Assembly: GCA_937928195.1 (NCBI GenBank)
Contig: CALEYZ010000076.1
Coordinates: 1-6,399 of the forward strand
Direction: 5' to 3'
Length of the DNA stretch: 6,399 bases
From: an uncultured Limnohabitans sp.
Lineage (GTDB): Bacteria; Pseudomonadota; Gammaproteobacteria; Burkholderiales; Burkholderiaceae_C
Positions 1-6,217 of this stretch are shown in pieces (positions within the stretch are counted from its first letter, which is position 1; each line of letters begins with the position of its first letter). The notes under the pieces were generated by a model, which worked only from the letters and a program-made list of their open reading frames with translations, searched no databases and was not told the DNA's origin. Made by a program: the position numbers and the translations under genes.

Positions 1-268
1 CGCAATCCACAATGATCCACTCACCGTTGTCTTCACCTTCAATGCGGGGCTTGGGAAAGCCAGCTTCCCGCACCTTGTCACGCACGCTGGCCGCCAAGGC
101 CTTGGTTTGGCGATTGGACGTACCCGAAGCGATGATGACGCGCTCAAACAAGGGCGACATGTGCTCAGTGTCAAACACGACAATTTCTTGCGCTTTCACA
201 TCCTCCAGAGCGTCCACAATGGCGCGTTGGAGTTTTTGGGTGTCTTTTTTGGCAGAAGTTTCAGTCAT
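1..268 (-). CDS. rsfS: Ribosome silencing factor RsfS (partial, C-terminus missing)
   Basis: RsfS (YbeB/Iojap family) binds ribosomal protein uL14 on the large subunit and blocks subunit joining, which lowers translation in stationary phase or starvation. The first 89 codons are present and the gene runs off the left edge. The protein opens MTETSAKKDTQKLQRAIVDA. It carries the family hallmark GTSNRQTKALA at about residues 49-59 and ends in the window at EWIIVDC, just where the family continues with a conserved hydrophobic strand. The ATG lies in an ATGA overlap with the nadD stop. I see no good Shine-Dalgarno sequence upstream (the bases before it read CAGCCTGCACG), so translation probably depends on ribosomes arriving from nadD. 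The nadD-rsfS pairing is common in bacteria and supports the call. Identity is firm; the length beyond the window is unknown. Confidence 0.95.
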   Translation of the reverse strand, partial: MTETSAKKDTQKLQRAIVDALEDVKAQEIVVFDTEHMSPLFERVIIASGTSNRQTKALAASVRDKVREAGFPKPRIEGEDNGEWIIVDC

Positions 269-870
269 CGTGCAGGCTGGTAAAGGTGATGGCGGTAAAT
301 ATACAGCGCAACGGTCTTTGGAACCAGTGCGTCGATGGATTGGCCATGGGCTACCCGTGCTCGAACTTCCGTTGCGCTGTGCGGCAATTGCGGCAATTTC
401 AAGGCTTGAGTGGGAATGTCATGGCTGGGAACGACAGGGCCTGACGGGCTAGGCATACCAGGCATCTCGCGTTCAGCGACGCAAATTATAGCCCGCCGCG
501 CAATTTCTTCGATTTCACGCCATGTTCCCAAGGCTTTACCCTGATCTTCCCCAACAAATAAGAAAAACTGCGCATCTGGGTATTGCAAATGAAGGGATCT
601 CAGCGTGTCGATGGTGTAGCTGGGACCTTCACGTTCCAATTCCATCTCGTTGACCCAAGCACCAGGCAAATGGCCAAAAGCCAAGCGCGCCATCTCAGCA
701 CGATGATGCGCATTGCTTAAATCGCGCACCTTGTGCCATGCATTGCCCGTTGGGACGATGTGCAAAGCATCCAACTGAAACTGGCTCAGAGCAGCTTCGG
801 CCATGGCCACATGGGCGTTGTGCGGCGGGTCAAACGCCCCACCCAAAATGCCAATGCGTTTTTGCGTCAA
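265..870 (-). CDS. nadD: Nicotinate-nucleotide adenylyltransferase NadD
   Basis: NadD transfers AMP from ATP to nicotinate mononucleotide, giving deamido-NAD, the penultimate step of NAD synthesis in the cytoplasm. With the chosen TTG start the protein has 201 residues, a normal length. Visible motifs are the nucleotidyltransferase signature GGAFDPPHNAH (residues 10-20, the two His of the HxGH-type motif at 17 and 20), the PTGNAWHK segment (41-48), PSYTIDTL (84-90), FVGEDQ (105-110) and the C-terminal ATP-binding SATEVR (165-170, the family's ISSTxIR). An open frame continues upstream to 951, but that part lies inside hemF. TTG at 870 is preferred because AAGGGA sits 6 bases before it and because the family normally starts only a few residues before the GGxFDP motif. 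The start forms a TTGA overlap with the hemF stop, and the gene's own stop overlaps the rsfS ATG. Another TTG at 876 has no room for a ribosome binding site. Confidence 0.95.
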   Translation of the reverse strand: MTQKRIGILGGAFDPPHNAHVAMAEAALSQFQLDALHIVPTGNAWHKVRDLSNAHHRAEMARLAFGHLPGAWVNEMELEREGPSYTIDTLRSLHLQYPDAQFFLFVGEDQGKALGTWREIEEIARRAIICVAEREMPGMPSPSGPVVPSHDIPTQALKLPQLPHSATEVRARVAHGQSIDALVPKTVALYIYRHHLYQPAR

Positions 871-1784
871 ACCCAATCCCTTGGTTTCAGAAATTGACTG
901 GCCAACTGCGCTTCTGCAGAATCGGGGGCATCGACTCGGTTGTATGACCAACTGACCAACGAAGGCATCGACAACAAAATGGACTCGGTACGACCACCCG
1001 ATTGCAAGCCGAAATGCGTACCGCGATCCCAGACCAAATTGAACTCAACATATCGACCACGTCGGTACAGCTGAAACGCTCTTTCGCGCTCGCCATAGGG
1101 CGTGTCTTTACGGCGCATCACCAGTGGCATGTAGGCCTGCAACAAACCATTGCCCACGTCCTGCATCATGGCGAAGCCTTTTTCAAAACCCAGTTCAGAA
1201 AAATCATCGTAAAAAATACCACCTACGCCTCGGGCTTCGTTGCGATGCTTTAAAAAGAAATAGTCATCGCACCACTTTTTGAATCGAGGGTGCAAATCCG
1301 CACCGTAAGGGCTGACAGCAGCTTTACAGACTTGGTGAAAATGAACAGCATCTTCTTCAAATCCGTAATAAGGCGTCAGGTCCATGCCGCCGCCAAACCA
1401 AGCCACTGGCGCTTTGCCTTCGGGCTTGGCCACAATCATGCGAACGTTCATGTGCACGGTAGGCACATACGGATTTCGGGGATGAAACACCAATGACACG
1501 CCCATGGCCTCAAAGGGTGCACCCGACAACTCAGGACGATGCTGCGTGGCAGACGGAGGCAACTTAGGGCCACTGACGTGGGAGAAACCACAGCCGGCTC
1601 TTTCAAAGACAGGACCACCTTCCAAGATTTGCGTGATGCCATCGCCCTGCAGCATGTCACCTTCCGGTTTGCGCCAAGGATCGACCACGAAGGCTGTACC
1701 ATCGATTTCGTGCAAAGCCTGAGTGATATTCGACTGCAATTGAATCAGGTAGTTGCGAACGGTTTGAGCTTGTTCCACATTCAT
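867..1784 (-). CDS. hemF: Oxygen-dependent coproporphyrinogen III oxidase HemF
   Basis: HemF uses molecular oxygen to decarboxylate two propionates of coproporphyrinogen III to vinyl groups, giving protoporphyrinogen IX in haem synthesis. The protein has 305 residues from ATG 1784; the E. coli enzyme has 299. Conserved blocks run along the whole length: FSHVSG, SATQHRPEL, FEAMGVSLVFHPRNPYVP, the HMNVR segment whose His111 aligns with E. coli His106 (implicated in catalysis), WFGGGMDLTPYYGFEEDA, KKWCDDYFFLKHRNE, GERERAFQLYRRGRYVEFN and the C-terminal GGRTESILLSMP. An in-frame GTG at 1814 would add ten residues (start PGTTPESQR). I prefer ATG 1784 because it aligns with the E. coli N-terminus and has GAAAG 7 bases upstream, whereas the GTG has AAAGG directly abutting it. 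The gene follows the acyltransferase by 32 bp (2 bp with the GTG start), and its stop overlaps the nadD start. No truncation or missing motif is visible. Confidence 0.97.
   Translation of the reverse strand: MNVEQAQTVRNYLIQLQSNITQALHEIDGTAFVVDPWRKPEGDMLQGDGITQILEGGPVFERAGCGFSHVSGPKLPPSATQHRPELSGAPFEAMGVSLVFHPRNPYVPTVHMNVRMIVAKPEGKAPVAWFGGGMDLTPYYGFEEDAVHFHQVCKAAVSPYGADLHPRFKKWCDDYFFLKHRNEARGVGGIFYDDFSELGFEKGFAMMQDVGNGLLQAYMPLVMRRKDTPYGERERAFQLYRRGRYVEFNLVWDRGTHFGLQSGGRTESILLSMPSLVSWSYNRVDAPDSAEAQLASQFLKPRDWV
877..882 (-). promoter_or_regulatory. Ribosome binding site deciding the nadD TTG start
   Basis: Reading the minus strand, AAGGGA ends 6 bases before the TTG at 870. It lies inside the last codons of hemF. 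This strong Shine-Dalgarno match at a suitable distance is the main reason for choosing TTG 870 over the longer upstream frame. Confidence 0.65.
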
Positions 1785-1816
1785 GCGTTGACTTTCAGGT
1801 GTTGTACCTGGCACCT

Positions 1817-2476
1817 TTATTTGTTGGACGCTTTGACTGGCAAAGGCTGAATGGGTGCGGCTTGATCGATGTGAAAACCCTCAACACCTTCGTACATTTT
1901 GCGCAGGTAGGCGTAATCCACGTCAACATTGCCAGTCAGTTTGATAAAGCCTTCAAACTTCAAGACCTTTTGCGCATAGTCCAATCGCACCACACCCAAA
2001 GGCAAGTTGCCGCCCAATGCCAATTGATAGAAGCCACTGCGCCAACCTTCGGTATGTTTGCGTGTGCCTTCTGGTGACAAACCCAGCCACAAAAATTGAT
2101 TGGCACGCTGGTGTTCTGCAAACACTTCCAGCATGGCACCCACCACGCCTCGTGAAGATGAGCGGTCAATCGGCAAACCACCAATCCATCTCATCCAACG
2201 TCCGACCAACGGCCACTTGAACAAAGAGTCTTTGCCCCAAAAAAACACCGGCAAACCCATGGTCCATTTGCACAGCATGGCCGTTAAAAAATCCCAATTG
2301 CTGGTGTGCGGGTAAACAATGGCCACGCCCTGCAATGCGGGCAAACCATGGAAATCCACGCGCCAACCGATCAGTTTCAAAAGCCAAGCAGCCCATGCAT
2401 GGCCCTTGAACTTGACCGGGTAAGGCCCAGGTATTAACTCGGGTTGCGGCAAATTTGGAGCGGCTTGTTCATTCAC
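1817..2476 (-). CDS. PlsC-like lysophospholipid acyltransferase family protein
   Basis: This is a member of the glycerolipid acyltransferase (PlsC/LPLAT) superfamily, which moves acyl chains from acyl-ACP or acyl-CoA to a lysolipid at the inner membrane. The 219-residue protein shows the family motifs in order: the catalytic HX4D as HTSNWD (57-62), motif II as GGLPIDR (99-105), and motif III as SPEGTRK (134-140). The hydrophobic LPLGVV (158-163) takes the place of motif IV. The N-terminal third has a Trp-rich stretch (HAWAAWLLKLIGW) that probably lies on the membrane surface. It differs enough from textbook PlsC that I cannot name the substrate; acylation of lysophosphatidate or of another lysolipid is possible. 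The start is GTG, in a GTGA overlap with the purD stop, with only a weak AGGG 10 bases upstream. There is no in-frame ATG close by, so coupling to purD is likely. It ends 32 bp before hemF. Confidence 0.88.
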   Translation of the reverse strand: MNEQAAPNLPQPELIPGPYPVKFKGHAWAAWLLKLIGWRVDFHGLPALQGVAIVYPHTSNWDFLTAMLCKWTMGLPVFFWGKDSLFKWPLVGRWMRWIGGLPIDRSSSRGVVGAMLEVFAEHQRANQFLWLGLSPEGTRKHTEGWRSGFYQLALGGNLPLGVVRLDYAQKVLKFEGFIKLTGNVDVDYAYLRKMYEGVEGFHIDQAAPIQPLPVKASNK

Positions 2477-3768
2477 GTTTTGATCGCCCTGTAACCAATG
2501 TCTTTTCGGTACTGTTGCCCATCAAAGTGAATGCCTTTCGCCACTTCATACGCTTTTTGCTGGGCTTGCTTGACAGAATCTGCCAGCACAGTGACACACA
2601 GCACCCGGCCACCCGATGTGATGGTTTGACCATTAACCGCTGCAGTGCCTGCATGAAACACCATGGCATCGGCTTCATCCTTTGGCAGACCCGTGATGAC
2701 ATCCCCTTTGCGCGGATTCATGGGGTAACCAGCCGCAGCCATGACAACACCCAGTGCGGGACGTCGGTCCCATTCAAGTTCGAGCGCATCGAGCTTGCCA
2801 CTGGTGGCAGCCAACATCACTTCCACAAGATCAGTTTTCAAACGCATCATGATCGGCTGCGTTTCTGGATCGCCCATGCGGCAGTTGAATTCCAAAGTTT
2901 TGGGCATGCCTTGCGCATCAATCATCAAACCCGCGTACAAAAATCCTGTGTAAGGAATGCCGTCTTTTTCCATGCCCTTGATGGTGGGCAGGATGACTTC
3001 GCGCATGGCGCGCGCGTGCACTTGCGCTGTGACAACTGGTGCAGGCGAATACGCGCCCATGCCGCCAGTATTGGGACCTTCATCATGGTCAAGCAAACGT
3101 TTGTGATCTTGGCTAGTGGCCAAGGCCACCACATTTTGGCCATCACACAGCACAATGAAGCTGGCTTCCTCGCCTTGCAAGAATTCTTCAATGACCACGC
3201 GAGGCACCGCCGCACCATCAGCGCCTGCGTTGTGAACCACACCGAGTTGGTTGTCCAGCAGCATGAAGTCAATGGCCTCGTGTGCTTCTGCGGCAGTCAT
3301 GGCCACCACCACACCTTTGCCAGCTGCCAAGCCATCTGCTTTCACCACAATGGGCGCACCCATTTTTTCAATGTAGGCATGGGCCAGAACAGGGTCTGTG
3401 AAGGTTTCGTAAATGGCCGTCGGAATGCCATGCCGCTGCATGAAAGCTTTAGAAAAAGCTTTCGAACTTTCTAACTGTGCCGCAGCTTGAGTGGGGCCAA
3501 AGATGCGCATGCCGTGCGCGCGAAATTCGTCCACCACACCAGCTGCCAAAGGCGCTTCTGGCCCCACCACTGTCAGCTCAATCTTTTCTTGCTGCGCCCA
3601 CTCGCGCAATGCTTTCACATCCGTGATGGGTACATCCACCAGGTTAGGGTCACGCGCTGTACCGCCATTGCCTGGGGCAACATAAACTTTTTGAATGCGT
3701 TCAGATTGCGACAACTTCCAGGCCAACGCATGTTCACGCCCGCCACCGCCAATTACCAATACTTTCAT
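2473..3768 (-). CDS. purD: Phosphoribosylamine-glycine ligase (GAR synthetase) PurD
   Basis: PurD joins glycine to 5-phosphoribosylamine using ATP, the second step of de novo purine synthesis in the cytoplasm. It is a 431-residue ATP-grasp enzyme; E. coli PurD has 429. Visible are the N-terminal VIGGGGREHALAWKL (5-19), the linker GPEAPLAAGVVDEF (69-82), the ATP-grasp lysine segment VVKADGLAAGKGVVVA (141-156), the adenine-pocket region VIEEFLQGEE (192-201), GPNTGGMGAYSPAP (231-244), and the metal-binding GARS signature EFNCRMGDPETQ (293-304, with Glu293 and Asn295). The C-terminal domain ends IGYRAIKT. A short stretch at about 180-190 (NAGADGAAVPR) looks a few residues longer than in E. coli; this is a loop and not a defect. 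ATG 3768 has AAGG 8 bases upstream, overlapping the yebC stop. The stop overlaps the next gene's GTG. Confidence 0.98.
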   Translation of the reverse strand: MKVLVIGGGGREHALAWKLSQSERIQKVYVAPGNGGTARDPNLVDVPITDVKALREWAQQEKIELTVVGPEAPLAAGVVDEFRAHGMRIFGPTQAAAQLESSKAFSKAFMQRHGIPTAIYETFTDPVLAHAYIEKMGAPIVVKADGLAAGKGVVVAMTAAEAHEAIDFMLLDNQLGVVHNAGADGAAVPRVVIEEFLQGEEASFIVLCDGQNVVALATSQDHKRLLDHDEGPNTGGMGAYSPAPVVTAQVHARAMREVILPTIKGMEKDGIPYTGFLYAGLMIDAQGMPKTLEFNCRMGDPETQPIMMRLKTDLVEVMLAATSGKLDALELEWDRRPALGVVMAAAGYPMNPRKGDVITGLPKDEADAMVFHAGTAAVNGQTITSGGRVLCVTVLADSVKQAQQKAYEVAKGIHFDGQQYRKDIGYRAIKT

Positions 3769-3776
3769 CGATCAAG

Positions 3777-3781
3777 CCTTA
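3777..3781 (-). promoter_or_regulatory. purD ribosome binding site embedded in the yebC stop codon
   Basis: On the minus strand the yebC stop TAA runs directly into GG, making TAAGG, with AAGG ending 8 bases before the purD ATG. A terminating yebC ribosome would cover this site, which suggests coupled translation of the two genes. Confidence 0.6.
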
Positions 3782-4504
3782 TTCAGAAATGGTTGCGTTG
3801 TGGAAAACGTTTTGCACATCGTCCAAATCTTCCAAAATGTCCAAGAGTTTTTGCATTTTGGTTGCATCGTCGCCCACCAAGTCAATGGTGTTTTCCGCGC
3901 GCATGGTGACTTCAGCCATCTCAGCAGTTAAGCCTGCGGCTTCAAGTGCATTTTTGACCACTTCAAAATCTGCAGGCGAAGTCAGCACTTCGATGGCGCC
4001 TTCATCATCTGTCACCACATCCTCGGCACCTGCCTCCAAAGCGACTTCCATCACTTTGTCTTCTGAGGTACCAGGTGCAAAAATCAATTGACCGCAGTGT
4101 TTGAATTGAAAAGCGACGGAGCCTTCTGTCCCCATGTTGCCGCCATGTTTGCTGAATGCGTGACGCACTTCAGCCACCGTGCGCACACGATTGTCGGTCA
4201 TGGTGTCCACAATGATGGCCGCGCCACCAATGCCATAGCCTTCGTAACGAATTTCTTCGTAGGTCACGCCTTCCAAGTTGCCAGTGGCCTTGTCGATGTT
4301 GCGTTTAACCGTATCTGCAGGCATGTTCGCAGCTTTGGCTTTTTCAATTGCCAAACGCAAACGGGGGTTGGCGGTTGGGTCGCCCCCACCGGTCCTGGCG
4401 GCCACCATGATTTCTCGAACCACACGGGTCCAGATCCGTTGACGCTTTTCGTCTTGTCTGCCCTTGCGGTGCTGAATATTTGCCCATTTACTGTGGCCAG
4501 CCAT
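3779..4504 (-). CDS. yebC: YebC/TACO1 family translation (formerly transcriptional regulatory) protein
   Basis: YebC/TACO1 proteins were long annotated as transcriptional regulators. Later work links the family to translation: mitochondrial TACO1 helps COX1 synthesis, and recent bacterial studies report relief of ribosome stalling on proline-rich stretches. The 241-residue length is typical. The protein begins with the near-invariant MAGHSKWANIQHRKGRQD and continues with the basic helical N-terminal domain (to about 75), then YEGYGIGGAAIIVDTMTDNR (87-106) and FSKHGGNMGTEGSVAF (117-132). The acidic C-terminal half includes EAGAEDV and ends in a run of Asp/Glu (about 224-229). ATG 4504 has AAGGAA at 4511-4516, 6 bases upstream. 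It is the first gene of the minus-strand cluster and is divergent from the HerA-like gene, so the cluster promoter should lie in the 71 bp upstream. In many bacteria yebC sits near ruvC; that is not seen here. Confidence 0.96.
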   Translation of the reverse strand: MAGHSKWANIQHRKGRQDEKRQRIWTRVVREIMVAARTGGGDPTANPRLRLAIEKAKAANMPADTVKRNIDKATGNLEGVTYEEIRYEGYGIGGAAIIVDTMTDNRVRTVAEVRHAFSKHGGNMGTEGSVAFQFKHCGQLIFAPGTSEDKVMEVALEAGAEDVVTDDEGAIEVLTSPADFEVVKNALEAAGLTAEMAEVTMRAENTIDLVGDDATKMQKLLDILEDLDDVQNVFHNATISE

Positions 4505-4575
4505 CTGAAATTCCTTGATGTTGATTTAATCTACTGGGTGAGATTTTACTTTTCTAGCTGGGGGGACCCTTTTTC
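4505..4575. promoter_or_regulatory. Divergent intergenic region with candidate promoters for yebC and the HerA-like gene
   Basis: These 71 AT-richer bases separate two divergent genes and should contain both promoters, unless transcription starts further inside a neighbour. On the minus strand TAAAAT (4548-4543) is a fair -10 match but lacks a good -35. TAGATT (4533-4528) with TAGAAA 17 bases upstream (4556-4551) is a second, weak pair, and it would leave a short leader containing the yebC ribosome binding site. On the plus strand TTGATT (4521-4526) with TTTTAC 17 bases on (4544-4549) is poor. I see no clear operator or long inverted repeat. The region is inferred from the layout; no individual box is secure. 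Confidence 0.35.
4560..4566 (+). promoter_or_regulatory. G-rich ribosome binding site of the HerA-like gene
   Basis: A run of six G followed by A (GGGGGGA) lies 9 bases before the ATG at 4576. It contains a GGGGA-type Shine-Dalgarno match, and no other candidate is visible in the leader. It supports the ATG at 4576 as the true start, as does the conserved N-terminus of the protein. Confidence 0.5.
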
Positions 4576-6114
4576 ATGCCAAATCAGCTCTTGATTGCCC
4601 GCAATAAAACCACAGATTGCCACATTCTGATGGGCATGGCCAACCGTCATGGCCTGATCACGGGGGCCACTGGCACAGGCAAAACTGTCAGTTTGCAGAC
4701 CTTGGCCGAGAATTTCTCCAATCAAGGGGTGCCTGTCTTCATGGCCGACGTCAAAGGTGATTTGGTGGGTATCAGCCAAACGGGGCACTTGAGCGACAAG
4801 ATCAAGGGCATTTTGAAAGACCGCCAGCTTGACGAACCCATGCCGCAAAGCTGCCCCACCACACTCTGGGATGTTTTCGGCAAACAAGGCCACCCCGTCA
4901 GGGCCACAGTTTCAGACATGGGGCCTTTGCTGTTGGGACGCATGCTGAACTTGAACGAGACCCAAGCCGGCGTGCTTAATTTGGTCTTCAAAATTGCCGA
5001 TGACCAAGGCTTGCTCTTGCTAGACCTCAAGGACCTGCGCGCCATGTTGCAGCATGTCGGCGAAAACGCCAGCCAATTCACCACCGAATACGGCAACGTC
5101 AGCGCAGCCAGTGTGGGCGCCATTCAACGCGGCTTGCTTGAAATTGAAAGCCAAGGCGCTGACAAGTTCTTTGGCGAGCCCATGCTCAACATCCAAGACT
5201 TTTTGCAAACAGATGCCAAGGGCAAAGGCGTCATCAATTTACTGTGCGCGAGCGAATTGATGAATGCGCCCCGCCTCTACGGCACCTTCTTGCTTTGGTT
5301 GTTGTCCGAGCTGTTTGAGCAGTTGCCAGAAATTGGTGACCCTGAAAAACCCAAACTGGTGTTCTTCTTTGATGAAGCTCACTTGTTGTTCAACGAGGCC
5401 CCCAAAGTCCTCATCGAGCGAATGGAACTCTTGGTTCGGCTCATTCGCTCCAAAGGCGTCGGTGTTTATTTCGTCACACAAAATCCCTTGGATGTACCCG
5501 AAACAGTGTTGGGTCAACTGGGCAATCGGGTTCAACACGCCCTTCGAGCGTTCACGCCGCGTGATCAAAAAGCAGTCAAAGCCAGTGCGCAAACCATGCG
5601 CCCCAATCCCAATTTGGACATCGAAAAAGCCATCACCGAATTGGGGGTGGGTGAAGCCTTGGTGAGTTTTCTCGATGAAAAGGGTCGGCCTGGCGTCACG
5701 GAACAAGCCTATGTCTTGATGCCTGGCAGTCAATTGGGGCCGATCACGGCAGCGCAACGCCAAGCTTTGCTCGACAACTCATTGGTGTCGGGTGTCTACG
5801 AAAAGACCATTGACCGGGAGTCAGCCTACGAAATCTTGAAAGGTTCACATGCAGCAGCATCCAAAACCGCTGCACCCAACGCATCAGACAACACAGACGC
5901 CAATGCATCTTCAGACAACGGTGCACATGGTAACAACGCCCTTTTAACCGGCCTAGGCGAAGTTTTATTTGGTCGCACAGGGCCAAGGGGCGCGAAACAC
6001 GATGGCTTGGCACAGGCCATGGTCAAGTCTGCTGTTCGAACCATCGGCTCCAGTGTGGGCCGTGAAATTGTGCGAGGCGTCTTGGGTGGCATCTTAGGCG
6101 GGAGAAGGCGATAA
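4576..6114 (+). CDS. HerA-like/YjgR family (DUF853) P-loop ATPase
   Basis: This predicted cytoplasmic ATPase belongs to the HerA/FtsK branch of P-loop motors and resembles E. coli YjgR. HerA proper is a hexameric DNA translocase that works with the nuclease NurA; the cellular role of the YjgR branch is not established. The 512 residues begin LLIARN..MANRHGLITG. Walker A is GATGTGKT (30-37), followed by VPVFMADVKGDLVG (52-65). Walker B is LVFFFDEAHLLF (261-272, with Asp266 and Glu267), and the VYFVTQNP segment (297-304) is a probable sensor strand. LGNRVQHALRAFTPRDQKA (315-333) resembles the arginine-finger region of this family. A low-complexity Ala/Asn/Asp/Ser linker (about 425-453) leads to a conserved tail, AVRTIGSSVGREIVRGVLGG, ending GGRRR. 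No nuclease partner is next to it in the window. It is transcribed alone, divergent from yebC and convergent with clpA, with a terminator 3' of it. Confidence 0.93.
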   Translation: MPNQLLIARNKTTDCHILMGMANRHGLITGATGTGKTVSLQTLAENFSNQGVPVFMADVKGDLVGISQTGHLSDKIKGILKDRQLDEPMPQSCPTTLWDVFGKQGHPVRATVSDMGPLLLGRMLNLNETQAGVLNLVFKIADDQGLLLLDLKDLRAMLQHVGENASQFTTEYGNVSAASVGAIQRGLLEIESQGADKFFGEPMLNIQDFLQTDAKGKGVINLLCASELMNAPRLYGTFLLWLLSELFEQLPEIGDPEKPKLVFFFDEAHLLFNEAPKVLIERMELLVRLIRSKGVGVYFVTQNPLDVPETVLGQLGNRVQHALRAFTPRDQKAVKASAQTMRPNPNLDIEKAITELGVGEALVSFLDEKGRPGVTEQAYVLMPGSQLGPITAAQRQALLDNSLVSGVYEKTIDRESAYEILKGSHAAASKTAAPNASDNTDANASSDNGAHGNNALLTGLGEVLFGRTGPRGAKHDGLAQAMVKSAVRTIGSSVGREIVRGVLGGILGGRRR

Positions 6115-6167
6115 AACGCAAAGTCCATTCAGCCTTTTTGCCATTCTCGCGACCTGGCGCTTAACGA

Positions 6168-6194
6168 AAAAAGCCGGATTCAATCCGGCTTTTT
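6168..6194. terminator. Bidirectional rho-independent terminator between the HerA-like gene and clpA
   Basis: AAAAAGCCGGAT (6168-6179) pairs perfectly with ATCCGGCTTTTT (6183-6194) around a three-base loop, TCA. The GC core is GCCGG/CCGGC. Five T follow the core on the plus strand and six T on the minus strand, so the hairpin can end transcripts from both sides. It lies 53 bp after the HerA-like stop and 23 bp after the clpA stop. The rest of 6115-6217 holds nothing else I can recognise. Confidence 0.92.
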
Positions 6195-6217
6195 CACTGC
6201 GGTGCTCATTCAAGACC

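Noticed and set aside
12..452. A 146-codon plus-strand frame across the rsfS/nadD junction
   Set aside because: It is opposite two well-supported conserved genes, and its Ser/Arg-rich product shows no domain.
2957..2966. ATGCCGTCT sequence resembling the start of a neisserial DNA uptake sequence
   Set aside because: The match breaks off (T instead of GAA follows), it lies inside purD coding sequence, and I notice no other copies in the window.
3442..3463. A 9-bp perfect inverted repeat (GAAAGCTTT / AAAGCTTTC, 4-base spacer) inside purD
   Set aside because: It encodes the repeated SKAFSKAF of the conserved GAR synthetase segment; the repeat follows from similar codons for a protein repeat. 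It has no T tract or position suggesting a regulatory role.
2455..3474. A 339-codon open frame on the plus strand, antisense to purD
   Set aside because: It lies almost wholly opposite PurD, whose conserved motifs leave no doubt about the coding strand. The antisense translation is rich in His, Cys and Phe with no recognisable domain, as expected for a shadow of a biased minus-strand gene.
4560..4565. Run of six G in the leader of the HerA-like gene as a possible phase-variable tract
   Set aside because: Six bases is short for slippage-based switching, and the run is explained as the ribosome binding site.
4546..4893. A 115-codon minus-strand frame just upstream of yebC that could pass for the first gene of the cluster
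   Set aside because: It is antisense to the N-terminal ATPase domain of the HerA-like gene, including Walker A, and its translation resembles no family I know.
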